Assembly: GCA_021204825.1 (NCBI GenBank)
Contig: JAJPYR010000095.1
Span: 1 to 64,000, forward strand
DNA from: Clostridia bacterium
Lineage (GTDB): Bacteria > Bacillota > Clostridia > Christensenellales > Borkfalkiaceae
DNA length: 64,000 nt
Reading direction: 5' to 3'
The notes beneath the pieces are model-generated. The model was not told where the DNA came from, did no database searches, and saw only the letters and a list, made by a program, of their open reading frames with translations. Both the position numbers and the translations under genes were made by a program. This document shows, in pieces, positions 30,958 through 39,318 of this stretch. Position 1 is the stretch's first letter. Each line of letters opens with the position of its first letter.

Positions 30958-31808
30958 CAATGACGGTCAACATGGACCAGTACATCCTGTCCGCCCTCAA
31001 AGAGGACATGCCCAATGAGGACATAAGCACCAACTCCGTCCTCCGCGGGCCCAAATACGGAACCGCAGACCTCATCTGCAAGCAGGACGGGGTCATCTGC
31101 GGCCTTGAAGTCTTTGCCCGCACATTTGCCCTCCTGGACCCTGCCACCGCAGTCCAGCTGTATGCAAAGGACGGGGATCAAGTAGAGAAGGGCCAGACAC
31201 TTGCCAAAGTGTCCGGGGACATGCGCGTCATCCTATCCGGAGAGCGCACGGCCCTCAACTTCCTGCAGCGCATGAGCGGCATAGCCACATACACCGCAGA
31301 GACTGTGAAGCTCCTTGAAGGAAGCAAAACCAAGCTCCTTGACACACGCAAGACAACTCCCAACATGCGCATCTTTGAAAAGTATGCGGTAAAGGTGGGG
31401 GGAGGAAACAGCCACCGCTGCAACCTCTCCGACGGCATCCTGTTAAAGGACAACCACATAGGCGCAGCCGGGGGCGTGAAAGAGGCCGTGCGTCTTGCAA
31501 AGGAATATGCCTCCTTCGTGCGCAAGATTGAGGTTGAGGTAGAGAACCTGGACATGTGCGCCGAGGCCCTCGAGGCCGGCGCAGACATCATAATGCTGGA
31601 CAACATGTCCCCCGAGGACATGAAAAAGGCTGTGCAGATGATAGCCGGCCGTGCCATAACGGAGTGCAGCGGGAACGTAACAAAGGACAACATCCAAAAG
31701 ATAATAGATACCGGTGTGGATTATGTCTCCAGCGGAGCCCTGACCCATTCCGCTCCCATCCTGGACGTCTCCCTAAAGAACCTGCATCCCGTAAAGCTGG
31801 CCTTCTGA
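30945..31808 (+). CDS. nadC: Nicotinate-nucleotide pyrophosphorylase (quinolinate phosphoribosyltransferase)
   Basis: GERTALNFLQRMSGIATYTAETV; LDTRKTTPNMRIFEKYAVKVGGGNSHRCNLSDGILLKDNHI; overlaps nadB by 13 nt. Confidence 0.96.
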   Translation: MPDVTMTVNMDQYILSALKEDMPNEDISTNSVLRGPKYGTADLICKQDGVICGLEVFARTFALLDPATAVQLYAKDGDQVEKGQTLAKVSGDMRVILSGERTALNFLQRMSGIATYTAETVKLLEGSKTKLLDTRKTTPNMRIFEKYAVKVGGGNSHRCNLSDGILLKDNHIGAAGGVKEAVRLAKEYASFVRKIEVEVENLDMCAEALEAGADIIMLDNMSPEDMKKAVQMIAGRAITECSGNVTKDNIQKIIDTGVDYVSSGALTHSAPILDVSLKNLHPVKLAF

Positions 31809-31854
31809 CTCTCACGGAACTCCGCTAAGCAGCACCATATAACCTTACAATAAC

Positions 31855-31892
31855 GGCAGTATGACGTTTTGGCGTCTTACTGCCTTCTTTTT
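31855..31892 (+). terminator. Rho-independent terminator after nadC
   Basis: GGCAGTATGACG-TTTT-GGCGTCTTACTGCC-like stem followed by TTCTTTTT. Confidence 0.85.
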
Positions 31893-31937
31893 GCACGCCA
31901 AAACGTAACGGACCCCTATTTTTACTCCCAAACCGCC

Positions 31938-31967
31938 TTGACTTAAAGTTGACGGCATACCTATAAT
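31938..31967 (+). promoter_or_regulatory. Promoter-like sequence of ATPase paralog 1
   Basis: TTGACT, 18-nt spacer, TATAAT; 36 nt upstream of start codon with aaggaggggg SD. Confidence 0.65.
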
Positions 31968-32002
31968 GCTTGTTACCCAATGTGCAAGGAGGGGGTCTGG
32001 AT

Positions 32003-33421
32003 ATGATACTACAGCATGTTCTTGTGGATAACTTCAAGGTGTTTGAAGACAGTGTGCTTTTGAATCTCAGAGCGGACGAATACATGGACGATGACATTCA
32101 TGAATCCGGGCTGTACAAGGGAAAGTACAGCAAAGCTGTCAGGTCTGCGTTCATACTGGGGCCCAACAACTCTGGCAAGAGCTGTCTCATACAGGCCATC
32201 AGATGCATCCGTGAATTCATGTTCGGACGTTTGCCCATGGATGAGATGAAGCCCAATCCGGATTCCGGAAGCAATGTCGTGGAGCTTACCATGCAGTTTG
32301 ATTACAACGGGACAGAGTACGAGTATGATTTTGATTATGACGTCTCCGTTATGAAGGACGGCAAAAAGAAAGGCTTTGTGCGTGAGTGTTTTGACAGGAT
32401 AGACCATGATCCGGAAGACCCGGAGTGCATTTCATGCTATCATCTGTTCAGCAGGGACAGGGATTTTGATGAATATTCCCTTAACTGCGACAAATACCGC
32501 GGCCGCAGCATTCTCAAGAAGCTGCCCTGGGACGAAACAACGGCATATGGACATACTGATGCATTTGGAAATCCCGTGCTGGAGAAGTGCAGGGACCTTT
32601 TAGGAGAGGCTGCCTCTCACATGGACATCGTGGACATGAATGACATCTCCCTGAAAAAAACCATTGAGACCCTGAAATACAACATGCCGGGAAAGAACAG
32701 GATAATCCAGTTTCTGAAGGGGGCAGGGCTGTACATAGATGGCCTTGAATACAGGGCAGAACCTGAGCCGGAAGACACTGAGGGCCGGGGTGAATCAGAG
32801 GACGGGGATGAGTCTGAAGACGGGGACGGGCCTGAGGCGGATGAGACTTGCGGCATAAACGAGCTGGACGAGACAGAGCTCTACGGGCCGGAGGACTGGA
32901 AAGGGCCGGACGGAGACCAGGTGGTGTTTGAAGATGACCTCATGAGGCTGTATACGTGTTATAACGGCATCTGGTACAGAACCCTGGAGAGGGACTCTGA
33001 GGCAACAGTGAAGCTTATAGCGCTTTCCAGCTATATAGTGGATGCCCTGGACAACGGAAAGGTTCTTATCGTGGATGACCTCTGCCGGTTTGTGCATCCA
33101 AACATTGTGACAAAGATAATTGAGCTGTTCAGCTGCAGCGGTCCGGACAGCCAGCTCATATTCACATCCGCGGACACAAGCCTTCTGGACGGGAAGATAA
33201 AGAGGTTCAGAATGGACCAGATCATCTTTTTGGACAGGGACAGGACTGGCATCGATGTCCGCTCTATGGCAGGCCTTGTTTTCCGAGCACCCACTGACAG
33301 GGACTGTGTGGATGATGACTGGAGAGAGCTGTACAGGCACGGGCGCTTCGGAGCGGTTCCCGACACCAATTGGGACAGGTTCGCGGAAGGTATTCCGGAG
33401 AAGAAAAAGAAAAGGGGCTGA
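32003..33421 (+). CDS. AAA-family ATPase (AAA_15/RloA/OLD-like), paralog 1
   Basis: MILQHVLVDNFKVFEDSVLLNLRADE; Walker A GPNNSGKSCL; Walker B-like NGKVLIVDDL; acidic insert. Confidence 0.88.
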   Translation: MILQHVLVDNFKVFEDSVLLNLRADEYMDDDIHESGLYKGKYSKAVRSAFILGPNNSGKSCLIQAIRCIREFMFGRLPMDEMKPNPDSGSNVVELTMQFDYNGTEYEYDFDYDVSVMKDGKKKGFVRECFDRIDHDPEDPECISCYHLFSRDRDFDEYSLNCDKYRGRSILKKLPWDETTAYGHTDAFGNPVLEKCRDLLGEAASHMDIVDMNDISLKKTIETLKYNMPGKNRIIQFLKGAGLYIDGLEYRAEPEPEDTEGRGESEDGDESEDGDGPEADETCGINELDETELYGPEDWKGPDGDQVVFEDDLMRLYTCYNGIWYRTLERDSEATVKLIALSSYIVDALDNGKVLIVDDLCRFVHPNIVTKIIELFSCSGPDSQLIFTSADTSLLDGKIKRFRMDQIIFLDRDRTGIDVRSMAGLVFRAPTDRDCVDDDWRELYRHGRFGAVPDTNWDRFAEGIPEKKKKRG

Positions 33422-33455
33422 CCGCACAGGGCCAGTCCGGATGGTGGAGGTTTGT

Positions 33456-34688
33456 ATGTTAGTATCATTTTCTGCTGAAAACTTCATGGCGTTCAGTACG
33501 GGTAAATCCTTGTGTATGCGTCCGGACAAGGATATCCGTACAAAGGATGCAGGTGTATTCCATCTGGATTCTGTCAGCATACTCAAATCATGCTGTATCT
33601 ATGGACCCAACAACTCCGGCAAGAGCTGTCTCATTCACGCCATGGAGTGCATCAGAGACCTTATTTTAAACCATGTGAATGAGAGATATATGCATCCCAG
33701 CAAGGGAACAGACTGCAGCGTCATACGCTTTAAAGTGGAAATCTGCAATGAACAGCAGGAGGCATATGAGTACTGCGTCAAATACGATACAGAAAGCAAA
33801 AGCTTTGTGCATGAAAGCCTCATTGAGATAGATGAGAGTATAGAAGAACGTTATGACAGCAGGCGGGAGAAGGAAATCTTTATCAGGGACCTTGAAAAAG
33901 ACATATGCAGGAGCAAAGATGGCGGTGAAGAAGTCCTTGAGCTTATGAAGGCAGCACCTTCAGGCCAGCTGCTCATACATTCCCTCAGGGACCACCTTGA
34001 CGTATATACGGACGCTCTGGAGGACTTTGCGAGGAGTGTGGACATCGTTGATATGAACACCATCACGCTGGAGAAAACCACAAGAGCATTGAAGTACGGC
34101 ACGCCCCTGAAGGAGAGGATTCTGCAGATCATACGCCAGGCACAGCTGTACATCAACGACTATGCCTATGTGCCGGAAGAAGGTGATGACTGCTGCGCCG
34201 TCCGGTCCGCTTTACAGGAAGTAACCCCTGAAGATTACGGGCGCCTTTACTCATATTATGACGGCATAGCATACCGGAGCATAGAGTGCGACTCTGCCGG
34301 CACGTTAAAAGCCGTTGCCCTGGCAGGTTACATAGCTGATGCCTATGACAACGGACGCATACTGTTCATAGATGACCTGGACGGCTTGTACTTCAGGCTC
34401 GCACAGGCAATGGTGGGTCTGTTCAGCAGCGATGGAAACGAATGCCTGTCCCAGCTTGTCTTTACCACGCACAACTTCACGATTTTGGACTTCAAGGATC
34501 TCTTCCGCAGGGACCAGATCATGTTCATGGACAGGTATTATGGCTGTATTTTATGGATGAAAACAGGGGGAATGGGAGAAGCCATCCGTTCAATGACGAA
34601 TACAATGAAAAAGATAGAGGAATATAACTACACTGCACCCGCTTGCCCCGGATTCTATGACTTTGTAGGCAATGTACCGGATGATTAA
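33456..34688 (+). CDS. AAA-family ATPase (AAA_15/RloA/OLD-like), paralog 2
   Basis: MLVSFSAENFMAFSTGKSL; Walker A GPNNSGKSCL; Walker B-like NGRILFIDDLDGLYF. Confidence 0.88.
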   Translation: MLVSFSAENFMAFSTGKSLCMRPDKDIRTKDAGVFHLDSVSILKSCCIYGPNNSGKSCLIHAMECIRDLILNHVNERYMHPSKGTDCSVIRFKVEICNEQQEAYEYCVKYDTESKSFVHESLIEIDESIEERYDSRREKEIFIRDLEKDICRSKDGGEEVLELMKAAPSGQLLIHSLRDHLDVYTDALEDFARSVDIVDMNTITLEKTTRALKYGTPLKERILQIIRQAQLYINDYAYVPEEGDDCCAVRSALQEVTPEDYGRLYSYYDGIAYRSIECDSAGTLKAVALAGYIADAYDNGRILFIDDLDGLYFRLAQAMVGLFSSDGNECLSQLVFTTHNFTILDFKDLFRRDQIMFMDRYYGCILWMKTGGMGEAIRSMTNTMKKIEEYNYTAPACPGFYDFVGNVPDD

Positions 34689-34934
34689 TGATGTCTGCCG
34701 GGGCTCCAGTCTGCTCCGTCCAATTGTGCGGCTGCTTTGAAGCAGTTTCCAGGACAAGCTGTCTGGACCTGGAGAACGAGCAGGTTGGTGCGGTGACGAC
34801 TGCATTACTAAAGAATATTGTAGGAATTTATGATGTGAGAACTAAAATATAATTTTTTATGCAAAAAAATTGCATATAAAATAAACACATGCTATTATTA
34901 TAGCGCTTAAGATTGCAAGAGAGGTAAGAGCGCC

Positions 34935-36386
34935 ATGATTATAAGCATATCAATAAATAATTATGCCATTTTTGCAGGTAAGGAAGATTTTTCACTCATT
35001 GCTGATGCGAGAAACAAGTCGTTCCCGTGTAATGTCTTCTTTGGCAACGGCTTTAATGTTGTGAAGACGGCAGGTCTTTTTGGAGGCAACAATTCAGGTA
35101 AGACATGCTTTGTACGCGCCGTTAGATGTATACGGGATGTGCTACTCGGTAAAGTTGATGGTGCTGACATTACTCCCTATTGTTTCGGCGACAGCAAAAT
35201 CTGCTCTCTTGGCGTGTCTTTCTTATATGATGGCAAAGCATACAGGTATGAATTCAAGTATGACGCAAGCACTGACCCTGTTCGCAAAGGGTTCTTATTT
35301 GAGCGTTTCCAAGAGTTAAACAAGGATAAGTACGGCAATAAGAAAGCGAATGAAATATTCCTGAGAGACTTGCATAACCCACAAAGGCCCAGATGCAGGG
35401 TTAGTGTTGACAAATCCGATGAGGGGCATTGCAATGACATGGCTTTTGCTTATGCAATTGAAAGAGTACCGAGAGATAGGATTTTAATTTACTCTGATGA
35501 AATACTAGAAATTCCTGTGTTGAGGAAGGCGAAAGCAATATTGATTAGCTTTGCAAATAATATTGATGTAATCAGCATGAAGGATATTCCGCTGGATAAG
35601 ACTGTCAGAGTATTGAAGAATGAAGACCCAATTAAAACAAGAGTGGTTAGTTTTATCAAGGCATCTGATATAGGGATAGATGATTGTTTTTATATGGAGC
35701 CCGATGATGTTTGCCAGAGTTCTGACCGGAGGGATATTCAGTATCAGATGAGCCCTGGTGAATGGCGTCATCCACAGGGCACTGTAATGATTTATCCAGT
35801 AACAGGGATGGATTCCCAATATGATGCCATTAAAAATCATGAGGATCAGTACAACCTCATTTCTGTCCACAATGGACATCCTGTTAGAAGCAGGCTGTTT
35901 GACTCTGAAGGATCTTTAAAACTTATTGCTTTGGCAAGTTATATCATTGATGCTGTAGACAACGGGAAAGTGCTGGTCGTGGATGAGCTTGACAGCAGTC
36001 TGCATTACAAACTTACAAGATCCATCCTATCATTCTTCAATCTCGACTCCAATGTTAACGGACAGCTCATTTTTACCGCCCAAGATGCAATGCAGCTCAA
36101 CATACAAAGGTTGTTCAGAAAAGATCAGATTTGGTTTACAGTCAACCATGCTGACTATGAAGATGAAGATAACGAAAACAATACAACAGTTAGAGATGAA
36201 GACATTGTGCGCCTGTACTCTCTTAATATGTTCACGGCGCAAAATGACGGAATCAGATCAGACAGCTATCTACTGGACAGATATTCAACAGGGAAGTTAG
36301 GTTCCATACCTCGCCCCAATTATACTGACCTGATAATTGAGAGTTTGGAGAGAAAGAGGCGGAGGGGCAATGAGCAAGAAAACTAA
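34935..36386 (+). CDS. AAA-family ATPase (AAA_15/RloA/OLD-like), paralog 3, canonical motifs
   Basis: MIISISINNYAIFAGKEDFSL; Walker A GGNNSGKTCF; Walker B NGKVLVVDELDSSLH. Confidence 0.9.
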   Translation: MIISISINNYAIFAGKEDFSLIADARNKSFPCNVFFGNGFNVVKTAGLFGGNNSGKTCFVRAVRCIRDVLLGKVDGADITPYCFGDSKICSLGVSFLYDGKAYRYEFKYDASTDPVRKGFLFERFQELNKDKYGNKKANEIFLRDLHNPQRPRCRVSVDKSDEGHCNDMAFAYAIERVPRDRILIYSDEILEIPVLRKAKAILISFANNIDVISMKDIPLDKTVRVLKNEDPIKTRVVSFIKASDIGIDDCFYMEPDDVCQSSDRRDIQYQMSPGEWRHPQGTVMIYPVTGMDSQYDAIKNHEDQYNLISVHNGHPVRSRLFDSEGSLKLIALASYIIDAVDNGKVLVVDELDSSLHYKLTRSILSFFNLDSNVNGQLIFTAQDAMQLNIQRLFRKDQIWFTVNHADYEDEDNENNTTVRDEDIVRLYSLNMFTAQNDGIRSDSYLLDRYSTGKLGSIPRPNYTDLIIESLERKRRRGNEQEN

Positions 36387-37038
36387 GAGAAGCCCAGAAA
36401 CAACAAAACAAGACAATACAGCAAAAACAACAAAACAAAGCTATTCAGACAGGCTAGACATATTGATAATTGGAGAAGGCAAAGAAGAAGAAGGATATCT
36501 GAAAAGTCTTGGCAAATGCCGGTTTTGGAGTACAGAGTTCAAGGTAAAAATTGTTAGTGCCGATGGGATTGATAATATTGTCAATACTTACACGGATATG
36601 TTTAGAAATGAACAGTTTGATTTGATTTTTATAGTATGTGACACAGAAAAGACCCCAGAGAAGCCATACGAACAGTACCTTAATGTGCGCAAGGATCTCA
36701 ATAACGTAAATCCGAGAAAGCGCATTGGAGATCATATTGTTTTTTTTGCCAATCCGAACACAATGCAGATTATCCTGTCTCATTTCAAAGATGTTAAGCT
36801 AACAGAGAGCAGCAAGACTGCCAATGCTTCAAAAATAGAGGATTGCACTGGTGTAAAGAATTATTCCGCAAAGAAATGCGGAGAAATATTCAAACAAATT
36901 ACTCCAGAGAATTCTGAACTTATGTTGAGCCGAATCAAAATTCTTCCTAGAGATTATACTGCTGTTCCAAGTTCAAACATGTATGACCTATTCAATCCTT
37001 TGCATAACGGCGATAAAGACAAAGTGCGGGATTTATGA
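36370..37038 (+). CDS. RloB/TOPRIM-like protein
   Basis: IIGEGKEEEGYLKSL (EGxxxE-type TOPRIM motif), FIVCDTEK, FANPNTMQIILSHF analogous to the RloB S/NPxFExWxxxHF motif; overlaps paralog 3 by 17 nt. Confidence 0.7.
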   Translation: MSKKTKRSPETTKQDNTAKTTKQSYSDRLDILIIGEGKEEEGYLKSLGKCRFWSTEFKVKIVSADGIDNIVNTYTDMFRNEQFDLIFIVCDTEKTPEKPYEQYLNVRKDLNNVNPRKRIGDHIVFFANPNTMQIILSHFKDVKLTESSKTANASKIEDCTGVKNYSAKKCGEIFKQITPENSELMLSRIKILPRDYTAVPSSNMYDLFNPLHNGDKDKVRDL

Positions 37039-37085
37039 AGTCTCGTGGATAAGGAAACATTTCATAGTATCTTTCATTTTGGCTT

Positions 37086-37805
37086 TTACTTAGGCTCTGC
37101 ACTATCCGGCGCGGAGCCTTTCTGCTTTCTGGAGCGCATAATCCACAGGATAAAGCCGTATATGTCGTTTATAAGGAACACGGCGAAGCATACCATCATG
37201 GGAAGGTAGTATATGGACTGCATGCAGGCGAGGGCCCAGAGGGTTATGAGCACTATGTCATTCACTGCATACATGACGGCATATGCAGGTATCCTCAGCG
37301 CCATGAGATACAGGGCCATAAAGCTGGTTACAACGGACACGGTAGAGACTTCAAGGTTTTCAGTGTTCAGGGCTCTCAGGATGAAGTAGAAGGCCACGCC
37401 AATCACTATAGCCAGCACTATCATTATGATTATGTGCTTTGCCCTGATTCTGCCCACACGGACCTCAGAGCCGTCCTCCGAGGCGGGGTGCCTGAGCCAG
37501 TTTATAAGGGACACGAGGCATGTTGGAAACTCCATTACGAGATACGTAATTGTCTCGCCATAGTAATGGAAGAAGAGGGATACAATGGCGTATATGATGC
37601 TGAAAGCCAGCATGAGAATGAGGCCGAAGAAGTCCCCTTTGGCCGCGAATATGAGCGATGTAACGCCTATGACGGACGTAACAAGCGTGAGCCAGTCCGT
37701 GCTTCCCACTGCGAAGAAGGACACGATGACGGCCGCCAGGGAGCATATCCACAGCGTCCAGTCAAACTTATTCAGATGTCTGAAGGGATTGCGTATCTTC
37801 TTCAT
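37086..37805 (-). CDS. pnuC: Nicotinamide mononucleotide / nicotinamide riboside transporter PnuC-like
   Basis: Polytopic; KKIRNPFRHLNKFDWTLWICSL, FFGLILMLAFSIIYAIVSLFFHYYGE, NDIYGFILWIMRSRKQ typical of PnuC. Confidence 0.88.
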   Translation of the reverse strand: MKKIRNPFRHLNKFDWTLWICSLAAVIVSFFAVGSTDWLTLVTSVIGVTSLIFAAKGDFFGLILMLAFSIIYAIVSLFFHYYGETITYLVMEFPTCLVSLINWLRHPASEDGSEVRVGRIRAKHIIIMIVLAIVIGVAFYFILRALNTENLEVSTVSVVTSFMALYLMALRIPAYAVMYAVNDIVLITLWALACMQSIYYLPMMVCFAVFLINDIYGFILWIMRSRKQKGSAPDSAEPK

Positions 37806-38173
37806 TCCGTCTCCAATGCTTCAGCATGGAGTCCACTGGCCTGTTCCTTGCTGATATGTGAGATTCCACAGTCAAGTATACATCATATGCTGCATGAGCT
37901 CAACCAATTTTATGTATCCAGGGAATGCGGATAATGCCGGTTGTCGACAGGTTGCCTACACCTGTTTCCGTCCCAAACGGCCAAATATCAGCTTTTACAG
38001 GCGTTTTTCTTTGCCTGGACAACAATATGGGACTGGGCCTTGCTGTGTCACAGAGAGGCTGTACGGGCCTGTTTTGAGGCTTAATAGCGGACGAGGAAGT
38101 TGACATCTCCCCTGGATTTGGGTACACTATAGCCACAGCAGGATGCGTCATCAAGATGCTCCGGAGGCATGCA

Positions 38174-38425
38174 ATGTACAGAATAACGCTAAAGATAGAC
38201 GGGATGCACTGCGGCATGTGCGAGGCCCATGTGAATGACATGGTGCGGGATGCTGCGGACGTGAAGAAAGTTACCTCTTCCCACACAAAAGGTGAGACGG
38301 TAATCCTGTCCGAGACACAGCCGGACACGGACGCCATTACGGCGGCAATCCAGGCGCAGGGGTACAGGGTGCTCTCCGTGGAGAGCGAGAGTTACGAGAA
38401 GAAGGGCCTTTTCCACAGGAAGTGA
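38174..38425 (+). CDS. Heavy-metal-associated (HMA) domain protein
   Basis: LKIDGMHCGMCEAHVNDMVRDAADVKKV, GMxCxxC motif. Confidence 0.85.
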   Translation: MYRITLKIDGMHCGMCEAHVNDMVRDAADVKKVTSSHTKGETVILSETQPDTDAITAAIQAQGYRVLSVESESYEKKGLFHRK

Positions 38426-38489
38426 CATGCATATGCATGCAGCCAGGCTCTGCAAGGGCGGGCACTCATGGGATACGGAGACGCAAGGA

Positions 38490-38891
38490 ATGAAACGGGT
38501 TATAACGTACGGCACATTTGATCTTCTGCATTACGGGCACATAAACCTTCTAAGGCGCGCAAAAGCTTTAGGGGACTATCTCATAGTGGCCCTTTCCACG
38601 GATGAGTTCAACAGCGTGCAGAAGGGCAAGAAGTGCTACTTCAACTATGAGCAGCGCAAGGAGCTTCTGGAATCCGTGAGATACGTGGACCTCGTAATCC
38701 CTGAAACCTGCTGGGAGCAGAAGGTCACGGACGTGAAGGAGTACCATATAGACGTCTTCGTAATGGGAGAGGACTGGAAGGGAAAGTTTGACTACCTCAT
38801 GGACCAGGGCGTAGAGGTCATATATCTTCCCAGAACACCTGAGATAAGCACCACGCAGATAAAGTCAGACCTGGACTCATCCAAGCGTTAA
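38490..38891 (+). CDS. tagD: Glycerol-3-phosphate cytidylyltransferase
   Basis: MKRVITYGTFDLLHYGHINLLRRAKALGDYLIVALSTDEFN; MGEDWKGKFDYL; RTPEISTTQIK. Confidence 0.93.
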   Translation: MKRVITYGTFDLLHYGHINLLRRAKALGDYLIVALSTDEFNSVQKGKKCYFNYEQRKELLESVRYVDLVIPETCWEQKVTDVKEYHIDVFVMGEDWKGKFDYLMDQGVEVIYLPRTPEISTTQIKSDLDSSKR

Positions 38892-38925
38892 AGTCTGCAT
38901 AAGTCTCATAAAACAGCAAAAACAA

Positions 38926-38959
38926 AGCCGGAAGGACCCCTCCTTCCGGCTATAATTTT
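38926..38959 (+). terminator. Rho-independent terminator after tagD
   Basis: AGCCGGAAGGA cccc TCCTTCCGGCT then ataatttt. Confidence 0.85.
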
Positions 38960-38986
38960 GCCCGGTTGAAGCCGGCTGAAACCCAG

Positions 38987-39211
38987 TTCACTGAAGTAAA
39001 GTTCACTGAAAACCAATTCACTTAAACCCAGCTCCAGCTGAATAAAACTTCACTGAAATACAGTTCATCTGAATCCATCTCCAGCTGAATAAAATTTCAG
39101 TGAAAAAAAGTTCAGCAATGCAGCCCTCATGTATCATGCAGGGCATTTTTCTGTCTGCAGACGGAGGGTAAGGCAGCTGAAGAACAGTTCACTGAACAAA
39201 ACTTCACTGAA
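38987..39211. repeat. TTCACTGAA repeat cluster A
   Basis: Exact TTCACTGAA at 38987, 39002, 39049, 39188, 39203; TTCAGTGAA at 39096; variants at 39017 and 39064. Confidence 0.85.
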
Positions 39212-39318
39212 AAATACTTCAGTTCCAAGCTCCCCAGGTGCTTTTCCAGGCACACAAAACAGGCCGGGAGCGGTGGTGCCCCTGGCCGTTGAAGTGCGTT
39301 TAAACGCGCATAAGTGCG

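Noticed and set aside
31970-32002. Upstream start for ATPase paralog 1
   Set aside because: The SD aaggaggggg and the family-typical start MILQHVLVDNFKVF support 32003.
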